From Blastobasis lacticolella (taxonomy: Eukaryota > Arthropoda > Insecta > Lepidoptera > Blastobasidae), in assembly GCA_905147135.1 (NCBI GenBank), contig LR990048.1, positions 4,200,563-4,264,562 of the forward strand: 64,000 bases of DNA, given 5' to 3'. Below are positions 1 to 10,113 of this stretch, one piece after another. Below the pieces are notes generated by a model. That model was given only the letters and a program-made list of their open reading frames with translations, was not told the DNA's origin and did no database searches. Every line of letters begins with the position of its first letter. The stretch's first letter is position 1. The position numbers and the translations under genes are program-made.

Positions 1-60
1 TGAAAATAATATACTGAATACTTATATCAATTTGATCGAAGGTGATAAAGTTTACCTTAC

Positions 61-3000
61 CTTCTCATTATTGGTTCCCTTTATGACCATGAACTCCTTT
101 TTCGCTGCGTCGATGCTACCATTCTTTAAGTGATAGTAAGGAGACTCTGGCAACCAGAGGCACAGCACCACATAGACTATTGGTATAGCAAATATTATCA
201 AATTCAATACAGTGTAGGACACGAACGGTCCTACGCCGTACATTATTAGACTCCCAAGGTTGGTCGTCACTTGAACCAGCATGCCGAGAGCGCCTCTAAC
301 CTCTTTGTCGGCTATTTCTGTGATGTATACGATTGTTACCTGGAACAAATAGTCAATTACCTCCTACTATTATAATACTTAAATAAATTTTGTTTAGAAC
401 CGGCATCGCAGTCAGTGAAACCTTGTAATGTAAGTCCTTATCGCACTAGGTGGGGTCGACACAGTATGTTTCTTTCTTCCATTCAATCCTATCACTTGTC
501 ACCTCGGTACTCAATCCTTTTGCCCGCATGTCATCATTCACATAGTCCATCCATCTTTTCTCAGGTCGGCCTCTACCATAGAGAAAATATTTACTAACGT
601 AATAGAGGAGACACCGCAAGTATTTTCTTTGAACCACGCTTTGCGGTCCATGGACAACAGTGGCCGCAGTCAGTTCTGAGACATTGCGCGACGCGGACCA
701 ATCTGACAGTGGCTTGGATATTCAAAAAAACGCCATCTTGTGCATTAAAAACTGTACGAACCATTCGAGGGCCAAAAATAAAGAAAATGATAACATTTCA
801 TCGGTTATTCTATGACTTAGCAGCCTCCCCCCGCACCTCCCGCACGTGATACAATATTTTTGTTTGTGATGGCTGCTCTATTATGTTAGTAAATATTTTC
901 TCAATGGCCTCTACTGTTTCCATCCGCATTCATCGTCTTCCTTGGCACATGACTTTCATCCCTCCGCATAACCATACCACGCTAGCCTATAACTATTTCC
1001 GTCACTGGCACTACTTTTAAATTCTCTCATTTTATATTTTGTTCATTCTCGTCACTCCACTCATCCACCTTAATATTCTCATTTCCGCCGCATGCACTAT
1101 CCTTTCAGATCGCTTTGATTGTTCAACATTCAGAAGTCAGGACAAAGATACTTAAACAATCAGTGCAAACTTCGTGCTTGCCCTCTGTCTCAATTTAGCA
1201 CAGCAAAATATTTAAATTAGAGTACCTTGAACATGAACATTGGACTCTCATATCTATATCTATCAGATAAGCGATTGCAAACAAGTACTTTAGATACAAA
1301 AGTCCAACGTTCATGTTTTTATTGTACTTGACAATAAATCTTCTTTACTTAAGTACAAATAGTAACGATAATATCTACTTACAACGGCAGTTATTCCATT
1401 AGTCACTCCGATTAGCAACCGAGCTATGCACATTAAGATCGGTGATCCGGTGAATAGCATTATTGCCTGGAATTCGTAAAAGTATCTTAAGTATCATAGA
1501 AAAATAAAGTTAAGTATAGTCACGAAGGAAATCGGTAGAATCCATCCATAAAGATCAATTAATTTCATTTATATATTGACCTTAATAAGTTCACCACCTA
1601 TAGGTATTGTCTACCGCCAAGCCACAATGCTTGTGGTCTCCCCGTTTGAAGGAAAGTGTATACATATACAGTCAAAAATGCAGGCTTAGTGCCTAAATCT
1701 GCCCGGTATATGGAAAGTGCTCCCGCGGGAGACCCACAAAGCGATGGACATCGCCGAGTCGGATGCGAAAGCCAACGGCTTACGACGTAATCACGTGAGT
1801 ACGTCCGACAGCTGAAGACAGGGCGAAATGGAAAATATTAAGAAAGCGGACCCTGGCAGAAGCCGCTTAGATGATGATGATTCAGAGCTCTCCCTTAACG
1901 GGCTGACATCACAGCACACTTCAGAGCTCTCCCTTAACGGACTGAAATCACCGCACACTTTTCTATCCGGACGATCAGTTCCTATACTCCTTCCCTTCGT
2001 CCTTTTCCTGTCCCGCTTCTTCCTCCACCCTCCTTGCAGGATACCACGCGTAATCCTTCAGCCTAGCGAAGTTCGTCTTCAAGACATAGGTCCAAGAAGT
2101 GACTGGTTCTGCTTTCTTACGCTCTGATCCAGCCAGCATGATGCTGCGCTCCTGCTCGCAGTCTCATTAAATATGGTCTATACAGCCCCCATAATACGAA
2201 CACTGCATAGTCGTGAGAAAAGCGCCCATAAGCTGGTCTGTATAATACAGGCGTAGGTACCTACCGCGCCTATCAGCCCTGGCGCGGCGGAGGCGACTAG
2301 CGTGCGCCGCCGGCCCAGCCGCTCGCTGAGCACCTGCCCCGCGTAGCAGCCCGGGATCGAGCCGATGGACAGCACCGACACCACCCACGAGCTTTGAGCC
2401 TGGTGGATAAACACAGGTAAACTTTCAAGTACCTAAGTACCCAAAGGGCATTAGATACGGCTTGGAATCTCACTGCGCAATTGAATCATATTTCTATTTA
2501 CAAAATAGCCAATGTAGACATGTGGATGTATTTATCTGCCATTAATCAAATACAGATTAGTAGTTTTTGCGTGAAGGAGTAACAAACAACCCTACAAACT
2601 TACAGCAACAAAAACATCGTAATGAAACCTGCACATTCAGTCGACTGAATGTGTAAACATGATCCAATCTGGTCAGGTTCCCCTGTTAATAGAGACACGG
2701 AGGTCAGATGGCAATCGCTTCACTGTAATTGCCTGATTTACCAAATCCTGAATCATGGTTAATGCGGGCACCAGGCCCTCGCGTACGAGAATACAACCGG
2801 GACAATATAAATAAATAAATAATATGCTTGGACAATTCACACAGCGCCATGAAGGCCAAAAGTAAGCAAGGCAAGACCCGTACGTAAATTAAAATTCATA
2901 TCTCAATTTCCCGGACTCGGCACGGGCCTTCTGCGTGGCAGACCAAGTAACCGCAGACCGTGCATGTTAACCAACTGAACCGCTCAGGTCGTCGAGTTGA

Positions 3001-4816
3001 GTAAGTTTAAAATATTTTTTAACTTGTTTATGAGACAAACACTACTAAAAAATTGTACCTACCTGTCACATGGTAAATTTAACTTAAAATCTCACATCTG
3101 TTATCACAAAGCCAGCGTCCCCGCTCTTGAATTTCGGTATCGCCGGCGAGCCCCACGACAGAGTGGCGCCCGTGAACAGAAATGTTAAGGACGCTGAAAT
3201 AGGTAGATAAGTAGGTATTTAATTATCATCCTTAAGTTCGTCCGAACAACACGAATAGCCACTTCAGCTATAGCTAAACTGCCTAGTAGGTAGGTACTGT
3301 ACAATCGTATGGTGCCAGAAGGGCCAGGGGCCCAACCCCCTAACTAAAATGCTATGGCTTACGACTTGCCGTCTCTTCGCGAATGGAGCGAGTGAGATGA
3401 AGTCATAAAACTATCGCAAATGCTCGTCGTAAAAAGGTAAGCGGTAGGGCCCCCTAGTTAGAATATAACACCAAGCTTTCTCACTCACGAGTGTCGCAAG
3501 CACGGAGGGAGGTCGCAAGCGGCTAATGACTAAGGTGCTGTTCTAATTGGTTTTAGGTCTTTACGGGGTCTTTAAAGGATTTTACGGGATCGGCAACGCG
3601 TGGGTGATGCCCCTGGTATTGCAAACGTCCATAGGCTGCGGTGACTGCTCATCAGGCAGGCCGTAAGCTTGTTTGCCACCTTAGTAGTATTAAAAAAAAG
3701 GTCTCCTGTTGGTCTCGCGACTGGACTACCACGGGACCAGCTTCCAAACCAACGTAGACCAGAAGACGGCAGCGACATGCATATGGCCTACCAAGCGTGC
3801 GGATGAACCATCGTTTGAACAGCATCACGAGCAAACTCAATGCACTAAGGGTAACTCTCACTTACACATCACATCAACTCATAACAGTCCACTGCTGGAC
3901 TTGTGGAGGGTATTGCTATAATCTCCACGCTTTGCAGGCGGGTTGGAGATTGCAGTATTAAAATGAGGTAGGGTACAACAGAACCGCTGGTTGGGAAAGG
4001 ACCCTGAGACTGGTAACTTGGTATTAATTTATTTTTGCTACAGAAAATGCTGCTGCACATTTTCTGATTTATTTTATCACAAAGACAAAGGTTTGTCTTC
4101 ATGACATTTATATTATTATTTATTTGGTTATAGTCGCCTTAAACATTTTTCTGCGCTCCAGAACTCAAATCGCCGATTTAAGACAAAAAGCTGCCAACCT
4201 GAAGTGGGACTGGGCTGGACATATATATGCTGCAAGCCAAACAAATTGTGGGCTAAAATATCCACCAGCTGAACCCCACAAAAAGTAACAAGGAAGAGCG
4301 GTAGGCACAGACGGAAATGGCGGGACGAGTTGGAGGCCTTTTCTAAGGATTGGCCAAAGAAAGCATCCGACCGTGGATATGGAAGCCTTTACTCTGCAGT
4401 GGGACAGAAATGGCAAAAATAAATAAATAAAAATAGTCACCTTAGACATTCGTTAATCGATTTTAATAATGCCATATATAGGTTTTTTTACCTATTCGTT
4501 ATACCTAGTCGGTTTACCTATTAATTTCTGCCAGCCACCACACTACACTACTACGGCCTCTCACAACAAGTCCGTAATTTGAAGTTGGTCCGCATCAGGT
4601 TCTGGTTCACTACAGAGGAGTAGCCTCCAGCAGTGGACTATCACAGACAGTTGGTAAAAACCAAACTAAAGTTCTAAATTAAATTACCTAATTAATTAAT
4701 TCTAATTAAGTTCTATTCTATTCTAAAGTGGTATCAGCCATACACAGCACTTCAAATACAACATGACACTCACCGCAAGCTCCCGCCATATATTGGATAT
4801 GCCTACTGCGAGCCAT
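61..4816 (-). CDS. Facilitated trehalose/sugar transporter Tret1-like, copy A (5' five coding exons; 3' end outside the window)
   Basis: Plasma-membrane sugar permease of the major facilitator superfamily (SLC2/Tret1-like), expected to carry trehalose or another sugar by facilitated diffusion. Coding exons, read on the minus strand, are 4816-4774, 3193-3096, 2399-2265, 1466-1383 and 339-61; each has AG/GT borders and the phases join (43+98 nt gives 47 codons, the next three are whole codons). Exon 3 carries the loop 2-3 signature ERLGRRRTL and exon 5 the PESPYYH motif that ends the first six-helix half. The protein starts MARSRHIQYMAG. The missing C-terminal exons should lie left of position 1. 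Exon order, lengths and phases match copy B exactly, so the two are tandem duplicates. Substrate cannot be read from sequence. Confidence 0.9.
340..1382. other. Intron 4 of transporter copy A with a LINE remnant
   Basis: Non-coding stretch between exons 5 and 4 of copy A. It holds a LINE 3' remnant near its left end (446-590). From about 640 to 1382 I see only AT-rich unique sequence with no supported feature. Confidence 0.6.
446..590 (-). repeat. LINE 3'-end remnant (RTE-like reverse transcriptase C-terminus)
   Basis: The minus-strand frame reads GRPEKRWMDYVNDDMRAKGL followed by a DRIEWKK-type motif and a stop. This is the same C-terminal signature (GRPKKRWLDVVKSDMRANGL) as in the RTE-like element at 48.9 kb, so it is a 5'-truncated insertion of a related element, not a gene. 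Confidence 0.75.
1726..1875 (+). repeat. LINE 3'-end remnant ending in GATGATGAT
   Basis: Plus-strand sequence corresponding to the KRW...SDMRANGL...DRAKW tail of RTE-like elements, here with indels, ending in a short GAT repeat as these elements do. It lies in intron 3 of transporter copy A. Confidence 0.6.
1881..1958. repeat. Two-copy tandem duplication of a 39-bp unit
   Basis: TTCAGAGCTCTCCCTTAACG recurs after 39 bp with only a few differences over the whole unit. It sits directly after the GAT tail of the LINE remnant. Because 39 is a multiple of three, a short open frame through it shows a 13-residue repeat, but nothing supports that frame as a gene. Confidence 0.8.
2608..2805 (+). repeat. 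SINE-2 family, 3' part
   Basis: Body and tail of the most frequent SINE in the window: 'ACATCG(T/G)GATGAAACCTGCA', 'CATTCAG..GACTGAATGTGT', 'GGTCAGGTTCCCCTG', 'GGAGGTCAGATGGCA' and the CCGGGCCC-type GC stretch near the end (here CACCAGGCCC). The tRNA-like head is absent, so this copy is 5'-truncated. It is followed within a few bases by a reverse-oriented SINE-1. Confidence 0.8.
2807..2993 (-). repeat. SINE-1 family, degenerate minus-strand copy
   Basis: Read on the minus strand it has the tRNA-like head (GACGACCTGAGCGGTTCAG...), a CTGCCACGCAGAAGG segment, the TTAATTT core and a (TTTA)n end, as in the well-preserved copy at 10.8 kb, but with an internal deletion and many changes. Confidence 0.7.
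3583..3700 (+). repeat. Poly-A LINE 3'-tail fragment (family with GGCAACGC...GGTGATGCC)
   Basis: Resembles the 3' end of the LINE at 57.98-58.49 kb: 'GGCAACGCGTGGGTGATGCC', then a 'CATAGGCTGCGGTGACTGC' block and 'CATCAGGCAGGCCG'. A short A-run follows a little downstream. Confidence 0.65.
4160..4425 (+). repeat. LINE reverse-transcriptase C-terminal remnant
   Basis: A plus-strand frame reads SGRHRRKWRDELEAFSKDWP followed by KASDRGYGSLYSAVGQKWQK and an AATAAATAAATAAA tail. This is the C-terminal tail of a non-LTR retrotransposon polyprotein; upstream parts of the frame are broken. Confidence 0.7.
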
Positions 4817-5125
4817 GGTAACGTCGCACAACACTCCACCACAGAATTAACACCACGCTATTTTAATATCGTTGTATTCTTCGTTGGAGGTCTGCATATA
4901 TAAATAATGGGACACACGTCATTCACTTCGCGAAAGAAATATTATTATTATTTGGCATAAGACTGTTGTATCCTCAGGCTAACCGAGCGGGCGTATTTAA
5001 TCAAGTGTGCCCCTTCGAATATTTTAACGTATTTATAAGCAAGGACATCGCGCTATCAAGAGCCAATTGTTACCTTACCATCACAATAAAGGAAGATAGG
5101 TAAAGTCAATTGAAAAGAGCGCGAA
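4817..5125 (-). promoter_or_regulatory. 5' flank/promoter-proximal region of transporter copy A, shared with copy B
   Basis: Upstream of the copy A start codon the sequence matches the flank of copy B in several blocks: 'CACTTCGCGAAAGAAATATT' (B: CTTCGTGAAAGAAATAATTA), 'GACATCGCGCTATCAAGAGC' (B: ...ATCAATAGC) and 'AAGATAGGTAAAGTCAATTG' (B: AAGATAGGTAAACTCAATG). Introns do not show such similarity. I infer that these blocks hold the 5' UTR and core promoter and are kept by selection. No TATA box was assigned. Confidence 0.55.
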
Positions 5126-5815
5126 AATGAAGTTATCGTAACATAAAGCTTAATACGGGTCGTGATTATGACAGCTCTTAGAGAGATAACAAACGATGAG
5201 TTTACAATATTTTTTAAAGTATGTTTACTTTAGCTGCAGAGGTGGTTTAATTATCAGTAACTTCGCTACAGTAAGAGTGGTGTCCGGCAGAGTAGATTAG
5301 CACTAACCCTTTATACTTGTGGGTGTGTCGTACAAGGCGACAAATGTTTTCGAGACAAAAGATCTAGAGTTTCCGTAGGTTGGAAAATGGACAGCAGCGT
5401 TTTCCATTGTTATATTTAGAACACTGCGATTCCAACGCCTGCCAAGCGTGGAGATTATGGCAAAAATCTCCCCTTTCGTGGGAGAGGCCCTAAGTCCTGC
5501 AGTTCGCTGTTATGGGCTGTGATGATAATACGATTCATAACGCCTAGCTTATCGTACTTACCTACGGAATCGCACGTACAGTGCGTGAACGCACATGTTT
5601 ATTTTTGTGAAAATGGCGGGAACGGCTGCTGCTCGAATCTGTTTTTCTTATATATGGATGCGACTAATTTAATCATAGTCTTCGAGAATTTCGAATTTAG
5701 TAATAAGCCTCCGTCGTTCGACGGCTTTATCACAAACAAAAATTTAAAGTACACTTGCAATATATAGGTACGCCCTGAAAACATTGAAGAGTTCGGTACG
5801 CTGAGCTGTACTAGC
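5126..5815. other. Intergenic, no supported feature
   Basis: Unique AT-rich sequence between the copy A promoter region and the split SINE-1. Short open frames on both strands have no recognisable content. Confidence 0.5.
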
Positions 5816-5981
5816 TGCCAGGCATTCGACGGCCTAAGCGGTTTAGTTGGTTAATATGCCGGTCGCTACGCAGAGGTCCCGGGTACGATTCCCAGCCGAG
5901 CAGAAATTGAAATGATGAATTTTAATTTCTGTTAGGGGTCTGGGTGTAGTATCTACATATAATAAGTATGTAAAGTAAGTT

Positions 5982-6492
5982 TATCTACACTCAGAGCGTA
6001 ATGTTCCAATTTCATATTCGAAAACAGTCGTTTAAGGGTACACTTTTTTCACGCCAGTCTTTAAAATTTTAAAAAATTACTTTTCAATACAGCATTTCCC
6101 ATACTATTTTCATTACAGTTGTATCGTAAAATAACTTTTTAATCATTATGCAACACTTATATTTTTAAATTTTTTGTCGGGCGCCGGGACACGGCGAAAT
6201 GTAGGCTGAATACCTAAATGTCTTTGACAAATTCAAATTTTCCTGTTTATATTCTGTGTAATTATTTTCCCGCTAAACAGAATATTTTTTCTAATGGTTG
6301 TAATTTGTGTTTGTGAATGTTTTTTCTTGTTTGAAGCAAATAAATAGATAAATGTGAAAGTAATTAAGTGAATTTCCCGCCGCTTGATATCCTCGACGCG
6401 TAGATACAGCAGAACTGACTCGCAGCTTACTTCCAGCAAAGTTGAGAATATTATTGGTACGATATTTTAACATAAAAATATGAGTGTAGATA
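5982..6492. mobile_element. Inverted-repeat element inside SINE-1
   Basis: It begins TATCTACACTCA (5982-5993) and ends TGAGTGTAGATA (6481-6492), a perfect 12-bp terminal inverted repeat. It interrupts SINE-1 and has no coding frame of note, so it is a non-autonomous DNA element or foldback. Superfamily not assignable. Confidence 0.55.
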
Positions 6493-6500
6493 AAATAGTG

Positions 6501-6591
6501 TATGCAACTGCATATAATTAGGTATTAAAACACTCGTGTCAAACTATTATCACTCATGTTTTAATACCCCCTTTTATATGACAGTTGCATA
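6501..6591. repeat. Imperfect hairpin, arms about 37-41 bp
   Basis: TATGCAACTGCATATAA...GGTATTAAAACACTCGTGT (6501-6537) is complementary with small indels to ACTCATGTTTTAATACC...TATGACAGTTGCATA (6551-6591). It lies between the 12-bp-TIR element and the second half of the SINE. Confidence 0.7.
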
Positions 6592-6699
6592 AACTACTAT
6601 TATCTGTTATCTAACACCCATAACGCAAGCTTTGCGTACTTTGGGGTTAGATGGCGCTGTGTGAATTTGTCCAAGCATATTTATTATTATTTATTTATA

Positions 6700-7453
6700 C
6701 ACTAGCTGACCCGGCGCGACTTCGTTCGCGTAGCGTTCTAACCCTACACCTACCCTACACCTACCGTACACTTACCCTACACCTACCCTACACCTACCCT
6801 ACACCTACCCTACACCTACCCTACACCTACCCTACACCTACCCTACACCTACCCCTACCCTACACCTACCCTACACCTACCCTACACCTACCCTACACCT
6901 ACCCTACACCTACACCTACCGTACACCTACCCTACACCTACCCTACACCTACCCTACACCTACCCTACCTACACCTACCCTACACCTACCCTACACCTTC
7001 CCTACACCTACCCTACACCTACCCTACACCTACCCTACACCTACCCTACACCTACCCCTACCCTATATAGTTATATATGAATAGCTTATCAAGAAAAATC
7101 ATAGACAACCTATAAAAAGACATTTACACTTTTGTTAACCTGTAGATTTTTTTTCCTTAATCTTATAACCTTTACCAACTGATTTTTTATTTCCTAAATT
7201 CCGTTCCTTTCCGATGATTTTATGTTTTTACTGTAGAATAAATCTTATGTATTATTTTCGGGAATTAAAAATTAAATAATTAATAAATAATTTTCGAAAA
7301 TTAAAATTATTTTTTCGAGTTTTCATTGTTTTTAAGATGTATTCTGCTATTCGGGAAGGAAACAAATCCAACAAATCAAAAACCATGGCAATCGGTCCAG
7401 CCGTTCTCGAGTTATAAGTGTTGTAACAAACACGACTTTCTTTTATATATATA
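6700..7453. repeat. Dispersed insect repeat with an expanded internal satellite
   Basis: The left end 'ACTAGCTGACCCGGCGCGAC' + 'TTCGTTCGCGTAG' and the right part 'GGTCCAGCCGTTCTCGAG' + 'TTATAAGTG' are motifs I know as the two ends of a very common dispersed element in lepidopteran genomes. Here the space after the left end is filled by the 11-bp satellite of the next entry. Confidence 0.55.
6740..7064. repeat. Tandem repeat of an 11-bp unit, CCCTACACCTA
   Basis: About 29 near-perfect units, with a few units shortened by 5-6 bp. Since 11 is not divisible by three, three units (33 bp) give an 11-residue periodic open frame (LPYTYPTPTLH), which explains a spurious 139-codon ORF. It is not the insect telomere repeat (TTAGG)n. 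Confidence 0.95.
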
Positions 7454-7454
7454 G

Positions 7455-7770
7455 ATATATTACCGCCGTCTCACCTGGTGGTAAGTGACGATGCGGCCAA
7501 AGATGGAGCATTCCTGTCTAGGAACACTTTAGAATTGAAGGCGTCCAGATTATGGTGATCAGTGTTCGTGTTCCATTCCTAAGCCGTACGCTCGTGCCAA
7601 ACCAAAGATCTAGACATAAGAATGAATCTTTGGCCCGAAATGCAGCCTGTAGAAAACCGACAAACCCTACGCCGATGCTCGAGGCTCTGCAGCTTAGCTT
7701 CAACCAATTGCGGGTCACAAATTGTATACTTTGCACGTTTTTCCACCGAATCCAAAGCGGCCAGTGAAGC
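7455..7770 (-). repeat. LINE reverse-transcriptase C-terminal remnant
   Basis: The minus frame includes ICDPQLVEAKLQSLEHRRRV, resembling the LxxRR/HRR region near the C-terminus of Jockey-like LINE polyproteins. It continues with WHERTAYGMEHEH, a broken frame, and CSIFGRIVTYHQVRRR. Stops and frameshifts show it is dead. Confidence 0.55.
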
Positions 7771-8630
7771 ATCTGTGAAGCTGCGCCTCCGTGGACGCAT
7801 AGCGCCTATGAACATGAGGGAAAAAGAAACTAATAGGCACATGCAAGCCGCTATTATAAAATCGGAACACTGACTTCTTAGTAAAACCCTAATGCCTAAT
7901 GCACTATTGTTTAATTCGCTTGTGATAACGTAGAATAAAAACATAATTTCCAGCACTACAAATGGTGTTGGGGACTAACAACCTTTGACCCAACATCGTT
8001 TAAGTTTGAACTAATTGCAGCACATCATTGTACCAATATGTACGGACTTGTAGGTAGAATTTTAACGTCACAATGATCGACAGTCACTCGCCTAGATGGG
8101 TAGATAACAAACAACGCGTTCGTTTTTTAGCCGCCAGGCAGTAGAAATGCTTCTTTTGAAGCCCCCATCCCTATGGGTTGTCGCATTCGATGAAACCTGA
8201 AAAGTTTGCCCGGCTATAGGTACTCCCAAAGCAGAGTTTAGCTGGTAGGCGCCTAGGCTCTCTTGCGAGTTCAGCATTACCAACCGGCCGGCAGTGTTCT
8301 CTGCTCTCTCTTTAGTCCGGAGGGTGCCGATAGCGGTAGATGCAAAAATAAAAATATAGCAGGCATGAGGCATACTTTGACAACACATCTGTGTTCTGCA
8401 TTTTTATAATACTTATAGTTTGTAGTGTTAAGTGCATGAACCGTAGATAGATGAAATGGGCGACAGTTACCGCTTTTGAGTAACCAATTTGTTTCCCAAA
8501 TAACAGACAGGTGGGTATAGAAGGCAGCTCCTCTATGTGGACAGTCTCCGATTTGTACGAGCATCCATAGTGATGCTAGCTCAATTTATACATTTTATAC
8601 TGGTGGCGGATAGGTTAATGTGCCTTCTGT
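7771..8630. other. Intergenic, no supported feature
   Basis: Several open frames of 70-125 codons overlap here on both strands without recognisable domains. The upstream part of the minus-strand LINE remnant may reach to about 7950. Confidence 0.4.
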
Positions 8631-8631
8631 A

Positions 8632-9010
8632 TCTCATCATATCAGCCAGAAGACGCCCAATGCTGGGCATAGGCCTCCCCCAGAGATCTCCACAAAGGCC
8701 GGCCCTGTGCTTTCCGCATCCAGCTGGTACCTGCAATCCTTAACAGGTCGTCGGTCCATCTTGTAGGAGGCCTACCCACGCTGCGTCTTCCGGTACGTGG
8801 TCGCCACTCGAGAATTTTACTACCCCATCGGCCATCTGTTCTTCGAGCTATGTGCCCTGCCCACTGCCACTTCAGTCTGGCAATCCTTAGAGCTATGTCG
8901 GTGACCTTGGTTTGCTTGCGGATCTTCTCATTTCTGGTACTTACCTACCTATCGCGCATAGAAACTCCGAGCATAGCTCTTTCCATTGCCCTTTGGGTAA
9001 CAGTGAGCTT
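8632..9010 (-). repeat. LINE 3' end, longest copy of the GRPPTRW family
   Basis: On the minus strand: VGRPPTRWTDDLLRIAG, SWMRKAQGRPLWRSLGEAYA and QHWASSG, preceded by ENRWPMG and WRPRTGRR blocks. This is the highly conserved C-terminus of a lepidopteran non-LTR retrotransposon. Shorter copies lie at 20.7 and 63.0 kb. Confidence 0.85.
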
Positions 9011-9401
9011 TCTTATAAGGCCCACGGCTTCTGTATATATCTACCCGCAATATAAATTGCCGGAAGTGTAGGAAACCAACAAATGGGTTTGTCTATGGGG
9101 TTGTTAAAATGGTTTCGTTGAAATAAAATCATCTTGTAGCACAACGTGGTAATCTTCAGGATTTTTATTAATATTATTCAAATAGCATATAATTTTAAGA
9201 GAGGTAGGGCATAGCGGGGTATCTCGTTCGAATTGGAGCCGCCCGACTGGGGAAGTACCTCCACCTTACAGAATATCGCAGCTAAATAATACTCTTTTAA
9301 ATAGTATTGTGTTTCTGCCGGTGAGTAAGGTTTCCAGTGCTCCATGGGGTGGGGATTTGGGGAACCGTGGCTTTGGCAGTGGAGTGGCATTTGCCATTTG
9401 C

Positions 9402-9551
9402 TGCCAGTGCAACGTGTTATAGAAGTAGGCAACGCATTAGCGATACTCTTGGTGTTGCTAATGTCTATAGGCAGTGGTGACCACTTTCCATCAGGTGGCC
9501 CGCTTGCCTGCTTGCCTACCGTATGACATAAAAAAAAAAAAAAAAAAAAAA
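9402..9551 (+). repeat. Poly-A LINE 3' end with 23-nt A tail
   Basis: 'GGCAACGCATTAGCGATAC', 'CTATAGGCAGTGGTGACCAC' and 'TTTCCATCAGGTGGCC' followed by a run of about 23 A. Same family as 14466-14585 and 57977-58485. The preserved A-run suggests a fairly recent insertion. Confidence 0.85.
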
Positions 9552-10113
9552 ATAGCTAAATTACGCTTAGGTACTTACCTACCTACTTACATTCATGCTT
9601 AGGGAACGCGACAAGTTTGACACAGCGCGCGGCGCTTGCAACCAGAAGAAAGGGTATATTTTTTTGTGTCAACTGCGCCAAAGCCCAAAGAAATGGTTAT
9701 GTGTTTGGCCTGTATGTATGTTTCTTTGTTCTCTAAGAAACTAGTAAACGCAAAGATATTAGACATAGATCATGTATGGAATCTCGACCTATAGAGAATA
9801 CACACCTGTTAATCTGTCACAACTCTATACAAATGACTGAATGTCATACATAAAGCTAGTACATTAAGATGACCAAGGTCACCAAATTTGACAGTAGCTG
9901 TGGTTATGGAGGGGTATTTGGCAACTTATAGCCGTCCCTTTTGGACAGGTTAGCTATATGCACCATTCTCCGAACCCCATCGGATAGGGTAAACTTATTT
10001 ACTTAGAATGCAATGCAACTTAAAATACCTAATCACTATAATCACACATTAAAGCTTTTTCCCATTATCTTCAAATCACTACCAATCTAATTATATTCTT
10101 AACATTATTGAAA
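9552..10113. other. 3' flank of transporter copy B, no supported feature
   Basis: AT-rich sequence; should contain the 3' UTR of copy B at its right end. I could not point to a convincing minus-strand polyadenylation signal. Confidence 0.4.

Larger units (their letters stand above)
3194..4773. other. Intron 1 of transporter copy A with two LINE tails
   Basis: Non-coding stretch between coding exons 2 and 1. It holds the LINE tails at 3583-3700 and 4160-4425. The rest (3194-3580, 3705-4155, 4430-4770) shows nothing I can support. Confidence 0.6.
5826..6705 (+). repeat. SINE-1 copy split by an inserted inverted-repeat element
   Basis: The 5' half (5826-5981) has the tRNA-like head with a B-box-like GGTACGATTCCC and the core AAATTGAAATGATGAATTTT. 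The 3' half resumes near 6596 with 'ATCTGTTATCTAACACCCAT', 'AGCTTTGCGTACTTTGGGG', 'AGATGGCGCTGTGTG' and a TTATTTATTTATA tail. Relative to the intact copy at 10.8 kb about 600 bp are inserted in the middle. Confidence 0.8.

Noticed and set aside
1828..2127. 99-codon open frame with a 13-residue repeat
   Set aside because: Repeat comes from a 39-bp tandem duplication after a LINE tail; lies antisense in an intron.
2167..2414. Two overlapping minus-strand frames covering transporter exon 3
   Set aside because: Only the frame AQSSWVVSVLSIG is coding; the other is a GC-rich shadow of the same exon.
6651..7070. A 139-codon open frame with a regular LPYTYPTPTLH pattern
   Set aside because: Produced by the 11-bp satellite, which reads open in all phases; no signal of a gene around it.
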